From assembly GCA_965644295.1 (NCBI GenBank), contig CBFFRP010000049.1, forward strand, positions 16,037 through 80,036: DNA of 64,000 bases, given 5' to 3'. This document shows, piece after piece, positions 41,249 through 51,556 of this stretch. This stretch comes from Paraphysomonas bandaiensis. Its lineage: Eukaryota; Chrysophyceae. The position numbers were made by a program, and so were the translations under genes. Numbering within the stretch: the first letter of the stretch is position 1; every line of letters starts with the position of its first letter. The notes beneath the pieces were generated by a model. That model saw only the letters and a list, made by a program, of their open reading frames with translations. It was not told the DNA's origin and did not search any database.

Positions 41249-42401
41249 ATGTTATCTAAAAACTCAAAATTAGAAAGAAAATCTTTTAATTTGGTAGAAT
41301 CATACTCACAAAGTTTAGAGCATGATAGTCCGACATCGTCACACTCTCAATCACCTCTACAATCAAAACCAATACATTTATCATATTCACGTTGGAATAC
41401 AAAACCATATTATCATATAGTTGATGATGAAACGATGAGTTGTATTGGTGTCCATATTGTGGACATGATTCAACGGTCAGAACAAGATGGGTATGAAGTC
41501 CCATTTAGATATCGTTTATTCTGTCGTGAAGATACCCCTCAAGCTCATCATCCAGATGTAAGTTATTGTTATACAAGAGGGTTTTGTTTACTTATATTCC
41601 TTGTTTCTGTCACAGAGTAACTCCCTTGAGGCTGTTATGTTCCTATTAACAATTATACACCAAGAGAGCCAAATGGAGTACGAGTGCGTCTTAATCGCAC
41701 TCATATATATACAACGCATTGTATCGTATACCCATAAAGATTTCAGAGTGTGTGCCTTGAATTGGAGGTACACTCTGCTTGTGTGTATGCTTGTAGCTAG
41801 CAAGGTCTGGGATGATTTTTCCATGAATAATGCTGACTTTGCAAATATATTTGATGGTATTTCACTTCAATTTTTGAATCGCCTGGAGAGCTACCTTCTT
41901 GCAATATTAGATTTTGATATGATGGTGACGGATGAGGAGTTCAATGATGTTCACAAGAGCGTTCAGAGTAGTGTGAGTGCTTCCCAACGCTTACACGTAC
42001 GTTATGACGATGATGGTGAAGTTCAAATCCAGAGAATGGTATTGGATTCCTCCTCTTGTCCTTCATTTATTTCTGATAGTGTAAAGTCACATGGCTGCCG
42101 TGCTGCGGCTTACCATATAACTACTGAAGAAGCATGGCACTTTTACCCTGGCTCTTGCCCTCCCAAGGCACCCAACCCTCCTCCAGAGGGTTTACCAGCC
42201 GCCTGGACATACCACTCTCTCCGACGAGCACACCATCACCTTTCAAACATTATTACTGCGGTTTTTGATATGGTATCGTGTACTAATGGGGGCGATGCCA
42301 TCGCTCAGGATATGAAAGTACACGTTGCTGCAGATTATCAAAATCTAGAGGCCACAACCTCGTTAGGGAGAGGAATAGATGATTCAATAGAGCGGTTTTA
42401 A
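41249..42401 (+). CDS. Cyclin Y-like cyclin
   Basis: Two exons, 41249-41557 and 41616-42401 (CCAGAT|gtaagt...tcacag|AGTAAC, phase 0), give 364 residues. A Ser-rich N-terminus is followed by a cyclin box at about residues 105-195. The core EYECVLIALIYIQRIVSYT and NWRYTLLVCMLVASKVWDD, then NADFANIF and FLNRLESYLLAILDFDM, match the CCNY/PHO80-type cyclin box, where the second helix is typically NWKR...LASKVWDD. Cyclin Y activates CDK14/16-type kinases and is membrane-linked in animals; neither the partner nor an N-myristoylation site can be shown here. The C-terminal 160 residues are not conserved in any way I recognise. Introns elsewhere in the window have the same size, supporting the join. 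Confidence 0.8.
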
Positions 42402-43044
42402 TTTTGAAACACTCTGCTGAATATACGCACTTCAAATTTTTTTAATTTACTTGTATTCATATTTGTTATCCTTTGCTTTCACCTTTTTGTGTTGACTAAG
42501 ATATTATTATGCTTCTATTGTTTTTTACTATAAACTGCAGTTTTTATAACAGTTCTTGACTACTTGAGTTTTATGTTTTTAAAATATAATATGATCTATA
42601 TATATTTGTATTATGAAATAAAAATTAATAAATAAATTATATATTATACACATAAGTGAGAAATAAGATTATATTGAAAGTCTTATTATTAGCAATATAG
42701 CTATTAAGAAACAGCACCAGCTTTTAGTAGCTAGAGATGAAATCAGGTTTTTTGAGATCCTTAAGATGGACATCCCGGGTACTTGACTTCAGTAGGTTGC
42801 CCTTCAGGTGGGCCCATTTCCGGATGCTTGTTTATTCGTCAGGGCCCAAAGGAGTCTACACAAGTGACACTAAGTAACCGTTAATGTCCCTTGTACCACA
42901 CAAGAATTCGGCTATGAGTGGGCAGAACAATATCTCTTATCTATTTGTGGCTCACATTAGTTTCCCGAAGAAACATCTCCGGTACTTATGTACTTGTCCC
43001 CCAGAACCCCACGAAAACGTGCGAGTCCGACTTTGTTGAGGGTT
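42402..43044. other. Intergenic, with a relic of an inverted-repeat end
   Basis: AT-rich 3' flank of the cyclin gene. Around 42674-42720 attgaaagtcttattattag...gcaccag resembles the ends of the 2.8-kb unit at 3408/6231. The rest is unassigned. Confidence 0.4.
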
Positions 43045-43325
43045 AAATAAGATACATAGCTAATTATTGTTTAGCCTTTGAGGAAAGATATATTATTTCG
43101 TAGGTAAAGATTAATTACAATAAACTTCATATGAGGAATAAAGCTGAATAGTATAATAGCAAGACTCGGTTGAATGGAGCATTCGAACCAATCAAACATT
43201 AGCCTGCAGCAGTCGCGTATCTTATATAGTTATATAGTACGGTAATTATTCAGTCAATTGATATTTCATTGATAGTAATTATCTTGTTGCATTCACGCGT
43301 TAATTGATGCACGTGAATAAATGCA
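43045..43325 (-). repeat. Diverged solo LTR related to copia element 2
   Basis: Begins aaataagat like the element 2 LTR and shares, in order, tagtataatagcaagac, gtcgcgtatc, ggtaattattcagtc, atatttcattg and cattcacgcgttaa. Overall identity is clearly lower than between the young LTRs, and there is no internal region on either side. An old solo LTR or a sister family. Confidence 0.65.
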
Positions 43326-43488
43326 GAGGAATGTTTTTTTATGAACACGATCATTCCGCAAAAATATGGTTAGGTGGCTTAACAGCAAGGGATTAAACTA
43401 AACTACAACTGCAGTGGCAGACATGAAGAATTACACGAATAACAGCTCCTGAACATAAAATTATTTGAACTCTATACTATGGGCACTA

Positions 43489-44963
43489 TCATATTTTATT
43501 TACTGCTTCTTTTTTCGTGACATTACCGCACCTACAAAATTGTCTGGGTGCTACATGTATTTTTTCTTGTGCGTTTTTAATTTCAATTAAAAGATAATGT
43601 ACATGGCTTTGAAAATCCAATAAACCTTGGTGACTCGAGCGAACAATTGACTCATTACGAGGGTCCAAAGTTGTCAGCTTATTGACATGAGTAAACATGC
43701 CTTCCAGTGCCAAGTCCACCGCATCAATGAATGGCGGATCCCACCTACGATACGAGCTGATAAGTATGGACGACAACACTGACAACAACATGCATGGTAT
43801 CACCTTGTCTCGCGGTCATTGCTCTCGAATAAACGTAGTGGAGGGATAGAATATTGAATTAGTGGGACAAGCTTATGTATAAGCCTTCGTTTAAGATCTC
43901 TTAAATCAGGGGGACATAGAAAACGGATGTGTTCGGTCAAAGTTCTGCTCTTGCACCGGCAGCGCGTATACATCACACTTACACTATCTACAAGTGCATC
44001 TGTCAGATGCCAATAGTACTTCCCACGCATATCGTCAGCGTTTGTGAGTATTGGGATACATCCCGCGGCAATAATATCAAAAAAATTAAAAGAATTTGCA
44101 ATGCAGAAATGGGACTGGGAGTACACGAGGGCACGTCGAGTATTTTCAAGTGATGAAGTACGATGATCATACTGTATATAATGACAATAGTCTCTTGATA
44201 TCAGACAGAGCCGTCGCATAATAGGCAAGTGGTCATTTCTCTTAACTCCAGTGTCCACTAAAGACACCATATATGTCCGCTCCTCTTCCGTGATAGCAAA
44301 CCATGGTGCAGCACGGATTCCTTCCACCCAGTGGTATATAGACGGTGGAGGCATAGCCACATATGACATATGTGAGATACCAGGTAGTTGGGGCACTTTA
44401 CTTTGCTTCCATGTGCAAGTAATAATACACTTCTGACAAGTCATTTTCAAGAATGCACTGCATCGTTTGGCAATAGGATGATCTCGCCCATATCCCCACA
44501 GAACAACATGATCCTGCCCATTATGTCTCTTGAAATATATCTGAGACTTGAGAAATTTTACCAGATATTTTGTATATCTCTCTGTACATAAGAAACGATG
44601 TTCACATATTTTGCTAATATATCCATCTAGTGTAATATCATATGGAATAATAAATAAAGACGCCTTTGAAGGGTCGTATGTACGTCTATGACTGTATCTT
44701 AATCGGTTATATACATTATTAAATAAACTATATTTCCATGTCATAAATATCCCTTTGTTTATATCTATAGTCTCTCCTATACCTGAGTTTAATGAGTGAT
44801 TCCATGTTACTAAACTGTCGGATGGACATGGCTGATCGGGCCATCCCCACCATAAGTTAAACTTTAGTTCATAGATGTAATAGAGTTGTTGGGATGTATT
44901 AGAATGGGTGAATGGAGTAATTGAGGGGAGGAGAAGGAGAAGGAAGGTATATGATTGCATCAT
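43489..44963 (-). CDS. Exostosin-like (GT47-type) glycosyltransferase
   Basis: Two exons, 44963-43804 and 43744-43489 (ACAAG|gtgata...atcgtag|GTGGG), give 471 residues. The start MMQSYTFLLLLLPSITPF is a signal/anchor sequence, and the upstream extension of the frame is simple repeat. LYYIYELKFN starts the luminal domain; SLFIIPYDITLDGY and QDHVVLWGYGRDHP sit in the N-half. The exostosin signature is near residue 320: SQSHFCIANSFNFFDIIAAG followed by CIPILTNADDM. Exostosin-family enzymes build glycans in the secretory pathway; the sugar donor here is unknown. The C-terminal exon ends in a Cys-containing basic segment. It is divergently arranged with the cytochrome b5 reductase gene. Confidence 0.7.
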
Positions 44964-45402
44964 GTGAGGTAGTGTGTTTGTTTGAAAGGTATGGAAATGG
45001 AGATGCATTGGATGGTAAGATGATGCAATTGGCAGTTGAGTGATTGTACACACATAAGTACATAGTCGTATATACACAGGTACGTATACATAAGTACATG
45101 TATATATACAAAGGTACATATGATACGAGTAGTACACATAGACATACTGTAGGTACACTGTAGATAGGTACCACATGTCTGCCTGTACCTATGAGTGGGG
45201 GTATATATACAGGTACACTGTACACCTCACCACATATACACCAGCAGTATAGAGGTACATATACATACATACATACAGATATGTCCATACATACACTCTA
45301 CAATCACCACTCCACCCATTTCCATTGCATTCAATTGCACACTATATCAACATACCAAAACCATTCGACCTCATATACACATCCACCTATTCACCCATTG
45401 CA
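44964..45402. other. Divergent intergenic region
   Basis: 438 bp between the exostosin-like and b5 reductase start codons, largely gtacata/tatacaca simple sequence with inverted symmetry. Both promoters must lie here; no defined motif is seen. Confidence 0.5.
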
Positions 45403-46308
45403 ATGTTACTAGATATTCCTCTAGAACTCCTTCTCCCAACGGCTCTATTCATCATATGTATGCTATGTTTTTTTTATAAGTCCCCTCTATTTGAAGGTCA
45501 AGATAAATCTAAAGCACTGGTTATGGAAGAATCTCTCACCCCTCAACCACATAAAGAAGACCTCAGAGTGTTGAATCCTGCAACATTTAAGAAATTTAAG
45601 TTGATTCAAACTGTAAATGTATCTCATAATACGAAATTGTTACGATTTGAAATCGAAAGCGGAAAAGCTCTCAGTCTGCCAATCGGTCGGCATATTTCAG
45701 TCATGGTACATCTCGATGGACAGAAAATTATTCGGCCTTACACGCCTGTCTCAAGGCCAGATGAATTAGGACACTTTGAGTTATTGATTAAGTCATATGC
45801 TAATGGTAAAATGAGCTCCTATCTATGTGGAATGTCTGAAGGAGAGATGCTTGAAGTACGAGGACCTGTTGGCCGCTTCAAGTACACTCCTAATATGTAC
45901 AAACGTATGGGATTGATATGTGGTGGCACGGGACTGACTCCATGCCTACAAGTGGCAAGTTGCATATTAGAAGGCGAACATGCAGAGGAAGAGGAGACTT
46001 GCTTGACTCTTATGTATCAGAATAGAACAGAAGAAGATATACTTCTTCGGAAGAGACTAGAACATCTTAAGGCAAAATATCCAACTCGTTTTGAGGTGTT
46101 ATATTTTCTAAGCAACCCCCCAAAGTCATGGGGTAAAGCGGATAATGAGTTCAGAGGATACATAGACGAAGATGCAATCATGCGTGATATTCGAACGAAG
46201 GAGTGCCAACACATAGGCATTTGCGGGCCGTCAGGGTTCAACGAGAAAATGGTAGAACACTTAGTTGCTGTTGGATATGAGAAAGATAAGAATATATACA
46301 TTTGGTAG
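45403..46308 (+). CDS. NADH-cytochrome b5 reductase
   Basis: Intronless, 301 residues. The ATG at 45403 is the first in frame; the upstream open frame lacks an ATG. An N-terminal membrane anchor (LLLPTALFIICMLCFFYK) is followed by the ferredoxin-reductase module. The FAD-binding RPYTPVS is near residue 110, with the GKMSSYLCGM flavin-diphosphate segment after it. The NADH domain has LICGGTGLTPCLQV (~173) and the terminal CGPSGFNEKM (~274) with a closing aromatic W. These are the signature motifs of CYB5R. The enzyme transfers electrons from NADH to cytochrome b5, typically at the ER or outer mitochondrial membrane, for lipid desaturation and sterol work. Length is normal for the family. Confidence 0.93.
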   Translation: MLLDIPLELLLPTALFIICMLCFFYKSPLFEGQDKSKALVMEESLTPQPHKEDLRVLNPATFKKFKLIQTVNVSHNTKLLRFEIESGKALSLPIGRHISVMVHLDGQKIIRPYTPVSRPDELGHFELLIKSYANGKMSSYLCGMSEGEMLEVRGPVGRFKYTPNMYKRMGLICGGTGLTPCLQVASCILEGEHAEEEETCLTLMYQNRTEEDILLRKRLEHLKAKYPTRFEVLYFLSNPPKSWGKADNEFRGYIDEDAIMRDIRTKECQHIGICGPSGFNEKMVEHLVAVGYEKDKNIYIW

Positions 46309-46848
46309 TGTTGTGGATAATTGCTATGTAGAGTTCTGATGTGCCTGCAACAATGTCAATCCAATAGTCGTCAGAGTGATTCAAGCTTGAATAAGTGATC
46401 GCATTTGAAGTTTGTCATATTATTTGCTGAGTAGCATTAAGAAATAAGAAAGCTGATCTTAACTATATGTCAGCTGATTATAGCAACTGATAAGAAAATA
46501 ACGGTTAATAACTAATAGAAATATTTCTCCCTGTCAGCAACAATGTAGGTTTGTAAATTATTTGCTACAGTTGTCGTAAAATAAGAACTGGTTAGGTAAT
46601 TTTGTACTCGAAGTATATCTTTTGCTATGAATTTCAAATTAGTTATGTGATAATTGAATCATCGATATTGGACTTAAAAATGTGGCGCATAAATGAAGTA
46701 AACATAAAGCCTACTATAAGATTTTTGCAGCAACGACAACTTACACATCAAAACCTAGAATTATATATTCTAAATTAAAAGTCTGATAGCAATAGCATAA
46801 TAGTCATATTAGCAGCATCCCAGCAGAACAATGCATATGGAGACGGAA
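46309..46848. other. Intergenic between convergent genes
   Basis: 540 bp, AT-rich 3' flanks of the reductase and the decarboxylase; nothing else seen. Confidence 0.4.
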
Positions 46849-48355
46849 TTACTCAACTACAATAATTTCAGTCCAATCACCGTGTTGAAGATTGCACATT
46901 GGCTCCATATCAATGAAGGATCCCACTAACGGTGGTGAAGTGGACCCATCAGACGAAGAGCAACATACACTGCCATATTCCTCAGCAAGTATGGAGTCGT
47001 TAGAAGGGTGTGAAGCATGGAGGTTGCAAGTAGATTCATCGCCCATATCATAGAGAGAAGGCCAAGGAGAATCGTCCACTATCACTGTCTCGTAGTACCC
47101 AAATCCATTAAACACAGTTGCCATGGACCGACCATAGGCCCCAATGTTCCCCCATTCAAGGTAGTCTCCTTCCTCAAGGCCAGCGGGCAGCAGCAATGTC
47201 TCCGGAAATTTGTCAGCACTGTCACAAGTCGGACCGTAGATGATATACTCCACCTGCTCAATGCCTACCTCTACCTCAACGCCAGACGCTTTCACGACGC
47301 GAACCGGGTATTTCCACTGTTCATGGACGACGTCATAAAGTGCACCATAAGAACCATCATTGAGATAGAGGGCAACAGCGTTTGTCCCCCTTTTAACACC
47401 TTCAATGCGAGTGAGTAGGCCCTCCCCTTCGGCCGAAAGACCTCTACCAGGTTCACACCAAAGGGTGGCCGTCGAAAATACATCCAGATCCTTAACGGCC
47501 TTGCTCACAGCTTCAATGTACTCCACCATCGGGGGAGGACAGTCCATGTCGTAGACAGACGGGAATCCACCACCAACATCAACAATGTCGATGGACACAT
47601 CTCCCAAAGCACGAATCTGAGACGCCACACTAGAGAGAGCCAATTCGTACGCCTGAGGTTTCATAGACTGACTCCCGACGTGGAAAGAAATACCCAACTT
47701 TGAGGCATACTTCCTTGCTTCGCGCAGAAGAGTTGGAGCTTGATCCGGATGCACTCCAAACTTTCCCGTTAACGGCAGTGAGGAACCATAATTAGACACC
47801 GCAAAGCGAACAATTAGAATCAAATCAGATGCAAAATTAGTTGCCTCTAATATTTTATCCAATTCTTCTTGTGAATCTAATACATAACGTCGCACACCAT
47901 ATTCATTATACACACGTGTGATCACACCACGATTTTTGATAGGATGCATAAATGCTAATTTTGCATTAGGGAATAATGAATATACAAGTTGAACTTCATA
48001 TAAACTTGCAACATCAAATCCACGAACTCCTCCTTTATAGAGTTCCCTTAATATATGAGGACTTGGGTTAGCCTTCACAGCATAGTACACTTCACCAGGA
48101 AAGTGTTGTGTAAACCAATCAGCATTCAATAGAACACGATGAGGTCTGTATATGTATTTTTGTTAGATGATAATATGTGTTTAGTTATGTATGTATTTAC
48201 CGGAAGAGGAATACAGGATTATATGGACATCTCTGTGTAACTAACTCATACGACGAGGAGACTCTCTCATTAACTGGTAAATCAGTAAGAACATGAGTTG
48301 ATTGACTGGCCAATGGCCTATGAATATATGTGAATATCTCCTCCAGCGACCTGGA
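46849..48355 (-). CDS. Ornithine decarboxylase-type PLP enzyme (5' end unresolved)
   Basis: Exons 48355-48201 and 48145-46849 join as TTCCG|gtaaat...atacag|ACCT, giving ~483 residues. An upstream start exon is needed, because 48355 follows an acceptor (tctatag) and no convincing ATG exon was found. Group IV decarboxylase (alanine-racemase fold) motifs are complete: the PLP lysine in YYAVKANP, the HVGSQS loop, DVGGGFP, the phosphate-binding EPGRG, the catalytic Cys in GPTCDSAD and the C-terminal GAYG. It should make putrescine from ornithine, the first step of polyamine synthesis. In the specificity helix the sequence reads YGPTCDSAD, as in ODC. The C-terminal ~70 residues are Ser/Asp-rich and unlike the family; such tails can govern turnover, but this is inference. 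Confidence 0.85.
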
Positions 48356-48504
48356 CTATAGATAACTATGTGTTTCAATAGATGTATGTGGTTAAGTGGA
48401 ATTATGAATGCAGTGAGCTCTTGTTGTCTATGGATTTGATCGATTCAACCCATATGGATATTGAAATCTTCCATATGGACTCTAAAATCTGGAATATTTA
48501 AGTG

Positions 48505-49383
48505 TGTTTTTATTCAAAATTAGGAATAAATGAGTTATAAATACAAGGTTTTGAAGGAAGATTTGTTTTTTTTTAAGAAACAGGTGGAAAAACAGCTGTT
48601 TTCTATGAAAAGCGACGAAGGCCACCAATATGACAGTGGAAAACATATGTGAATATTAGACCACACAGCAGTAGAGTGTGTAGACCAGAGTTTTTCCATC
48701 TAAAATATGCATTTTTATAACAATTTTGTATACATAATTCAAAATATTGGGGAAAATGTAAGAATCGGTGGAAATAAGTATACGAAACTCCTGAAATCTA
48801 TTAATATTTTGGGTTTTGTGGGTATGCGTTGGATTGACAATATCTTCAAAGGCAATTGATAACATGCAACTAACGTATGTATCATATAATTCTTATAGAT
48901 GCACTCTCTCACTATAAGAAATGAAGTGCATCTATTTATCAATGCAATTATGTTATTAGTTCTTCATAGTTAAAGTTTATCAGCCACAGATGACAGAGCT
49001 AGACACAGTGTATGCAATACACAGCTCCAAATGAAAGTATTGCAACACTATTGTTGGGAATACTTACAATACATTCCCTTGTCCTGATCACATCAATACA
49101 AGTCTAACATAGCACTGAGAGAAATCATATCACTACACAAAATAACTACAGAGTAAAGTTTCTCAATAAAATCTCTATGATAACACGCAGAAGTTTGGCT
49201 ATCGATAGATCGTGTATTGTGTTATAGCGAGATAATTCGGGATATATATGATGGAATAAATTTGTAGCAGTAATGAAATATATATGCTGTATATGAAGTA
49301 TATATTGCCCATTCCGAGAGCGTGCCGTAATTGAGTGCTGGTGTTGATCAAACTAAGTAACGTATAGATTGTTAATAAAATCC
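48505..49383 (+). repeat. Duplicated segment D, copy 1
   Basis: About 870 bp, matching 54522-55380 directly (shared caggtggaaaaacagctgtt, ctttgggttttgtgggtatgc-like and gagcgtgccgtaat marks) with point differences and indels. Copy 2 starts at the end of the ankyrin array, so copy 1 may be the 3' flank of a lost paralogue. Confidence 0.85.
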
Positions 49384-50334
49384 AGGCGTATTTTTGTGAG
49401 CCAACATCAAGCAAGCTCCAACTAGATCTACATTATTATACTTGCATAGCTCATATATGATTAGGATAAACTCCGCGCATTCTAGGTCTAGGGGAAGAGG
49501 GGTCTCAGCCAATGCCATGCTAGGCCTATACTGAATCATGCATGATCACGATAAGCTCCGCGTACAAGTGATGGGAAGGTGAACATGGCTGCGCGAATTA
49601 CATATATAGATAGTGCGTATCTATGAGAAATTCAGCGTAATCTTTGTGAAGGTGGACACGGTGGGGCGTCAACAGAACCAGCGCGTGATCTTCTAGTTGG
49701 TACACGGGCAGTATAATTTGGATTTTATATGTGGTGTACCAGCAAGACTAGACTATGGCCATGCTCTCAATGTAGTGGCTAATGGTGTAAGTGCACTGTG
49801 TGTACTGAGATATGAGAAGGAAGAGGTGCTATACCACTACAGCCCTGACTAATTCCATAATTATACACAGAAAGCTGCTGACGATAGTGTTGTCCAGGAA
49901 AACGGAAGAAATTAGAGAGCGGCAACAGAAGTGTATTAGGTTTGTAATCATGTCTCAAACGAAATCAAAATTAGACAACTATAACAACTGTATTGTTTAT
50001 TACTCATTTTCACAGCAATGAAATTCACAAAGTCAATTTCAATTCAGAAAAAAAGACGTCATGCTTTTTTGCTGTTTACATAGTGTCTTTGCTTATTGGC
50101 GCTTTCTTGGGAAATTCATTCTCTTGTTTTTTGGCTTCTGGGAAGGCTTCGATGGAGGGGAAGAGATGGAATCCTTATCATCCGATACCTCCTTAACTAC
50201 CATCTCCGCCACCAAAAATCCCTTCACATCAGCGAACATCTAAGCGTACAGGTAGAGTATGGCAGGCAACAAAATTAGAACTTTTCACTTTCTCGGCAAG
50301 CTTCGTACGCCTAGGTTTCTTACGATTTATATCT
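49384..50334. other. Intergenic
   Basis: No supported gene. Open frames at 49812-50278 are short and unlike known proteins. The minus strand around 50090-50210 reads as a charged KEVSDDKDSISS...PKNKR tail that may belong to the fragment at 50335-50695. Confidence 0.35.
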
Positions 50335-50695
50335 TCAAAAATGGCATCCATCGTCCCGTGAACGGGAATGTATGATGCCGTTTCTTTCCAGTAACTGACT
50401 CGATCCCCTCACCGTTGACTTTTTTGCCTCAGATATAGACTTGACCTTTTTCGCTCCCTCTGCATCAGAATCATCACTACTTGTTTCAGAATCATAGTCA
50501 CTGTTACTGTCCTTTGCCCCCACTAAGCCAACACCCGAATGATGCATACCACCTGAGCCCTCCAGAGCACCTGGGCAACATTGCACTTATAATGTTCTCC
50601 TTGTTTGGGATGTACGTAGTACCGCCAGACACATCGTCCCAATCAACCTCTTCATCATCCTTCTCCCAACTCTCGTTACTATGAATGCAATTCAC
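50335..50695 (-). pseudogene. Acidic protein fragment, possibly transposon-derived
   Basis: One frame reads ESWEKDDEEVDWDDVSGGTT and continues in another frame with DSNSDYDSETSSDDSDAEGA and KKVKSISEAKK. The switch implies either a splice that I cannot place or a frameshift. Acidic and Ser-rich stretches like this occur at the N-termini of DNA-transposase proteins and of many nuclear proteins. No domain is recognised. Confidence 0.25.
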
Positions 50696-50909
50696 AAGAT
50701 TCTGTTTCGTATAAACGATTCATAGGGAGGTTAGAGCAGACGGTAGAAGTACGTCTATTCGACTTGAATTATGATCTCACCTTACTGACAACTTTCTCTT
50801 TTTATTCCGCAACCATTTTAACGTGGTAGGAGTCCGTGAATACTATGAAGATGTCAATACAAGTTGGGATATAGATGTATATAAATATCATGGATGTTGG
50901 CTGCAGTAT

Positions 50910-51052
50910 TGGCATCCTTTGTATATTTTTGTTCAAAGATGCCTCATATATTGAGACAACAATTATCTGTATTTCAGCCGTAGTTGTATGTAGGTAATAT
51001 AGAAGCTTTTGCTTCAATTTATTTCCGAATAATAAGATGCTGACTGCCGATA
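50910..51052 (+). mobile_element. Short MITE-like repeat M, copy 3
   Basis: tggcatcctttgtatatttt ... gctgactgccga, same family as 25628. Confidence 0.75.
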
Positions 51053-51276
51053 TACGTGCATTATTATACTGCACAGGCATACACTCTGCATGCATCACAT
51101 AGACATGCAGGATCCCCATACTTTCGGAGTGCTTTCCCAAAAAAGTTGTATTTTAGTAGAAAAGTGGCAGTTTTCTCTTTCACAGAGGTTTTCACAAGCC
51201 AAAAAAACACTGCATATCTAGTACCAGAAAGTGGACTGAAGTGGACTTCCTACACTTTGTACAGTAGCCATCGTGT

Positions 51277-51404
51277 GGTATCCTTTGTATATGTCTCTAT
51301 TATTGAGACAATAATTATCTGTATTCCAGCCATAGTTGTATCTCAGTAGTATAGTGTATTATTGCACCAATTCATTCCCGAAAATTGAGATGCTGACTGC
51401 CAAT
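51277..51404 (+). mobile_element. Short MITE-like repeat M, copy 4 (5' truncated or deleted)
   Basis: ggtatcctttgtatatgtct ... gctgactgccaat; lacks part of the hairpin seen in the other copies. Confidence 0.65.
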
Positions 51405-51556
51405 ACGCATATAAAAAGGGCGATTTTTTAGCTTGGTTAACATATTAAACCACAGATATATATGTATGTGCAGTAGTATATAGAGATATGTGTAGCTAGA
51501 TATTCCCACCTCATCTCATCTCATAATTCTATGTGTCTATACACTCTATTAGCATC

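Noticed and set aside
45325-45402. N-terminal extension of the b5 reductase
   Set aside because: The frame upstream of 45403 has no ATG and would displace the normal membrane anchor from the N-terminus.
51533-51556. Start of the F-box/ankyrin protein upstream of 51557
   Set aside because: The longer frame begins at GTG; the first in-frame ATG is at 51557, which fits eukaryotic initiation.
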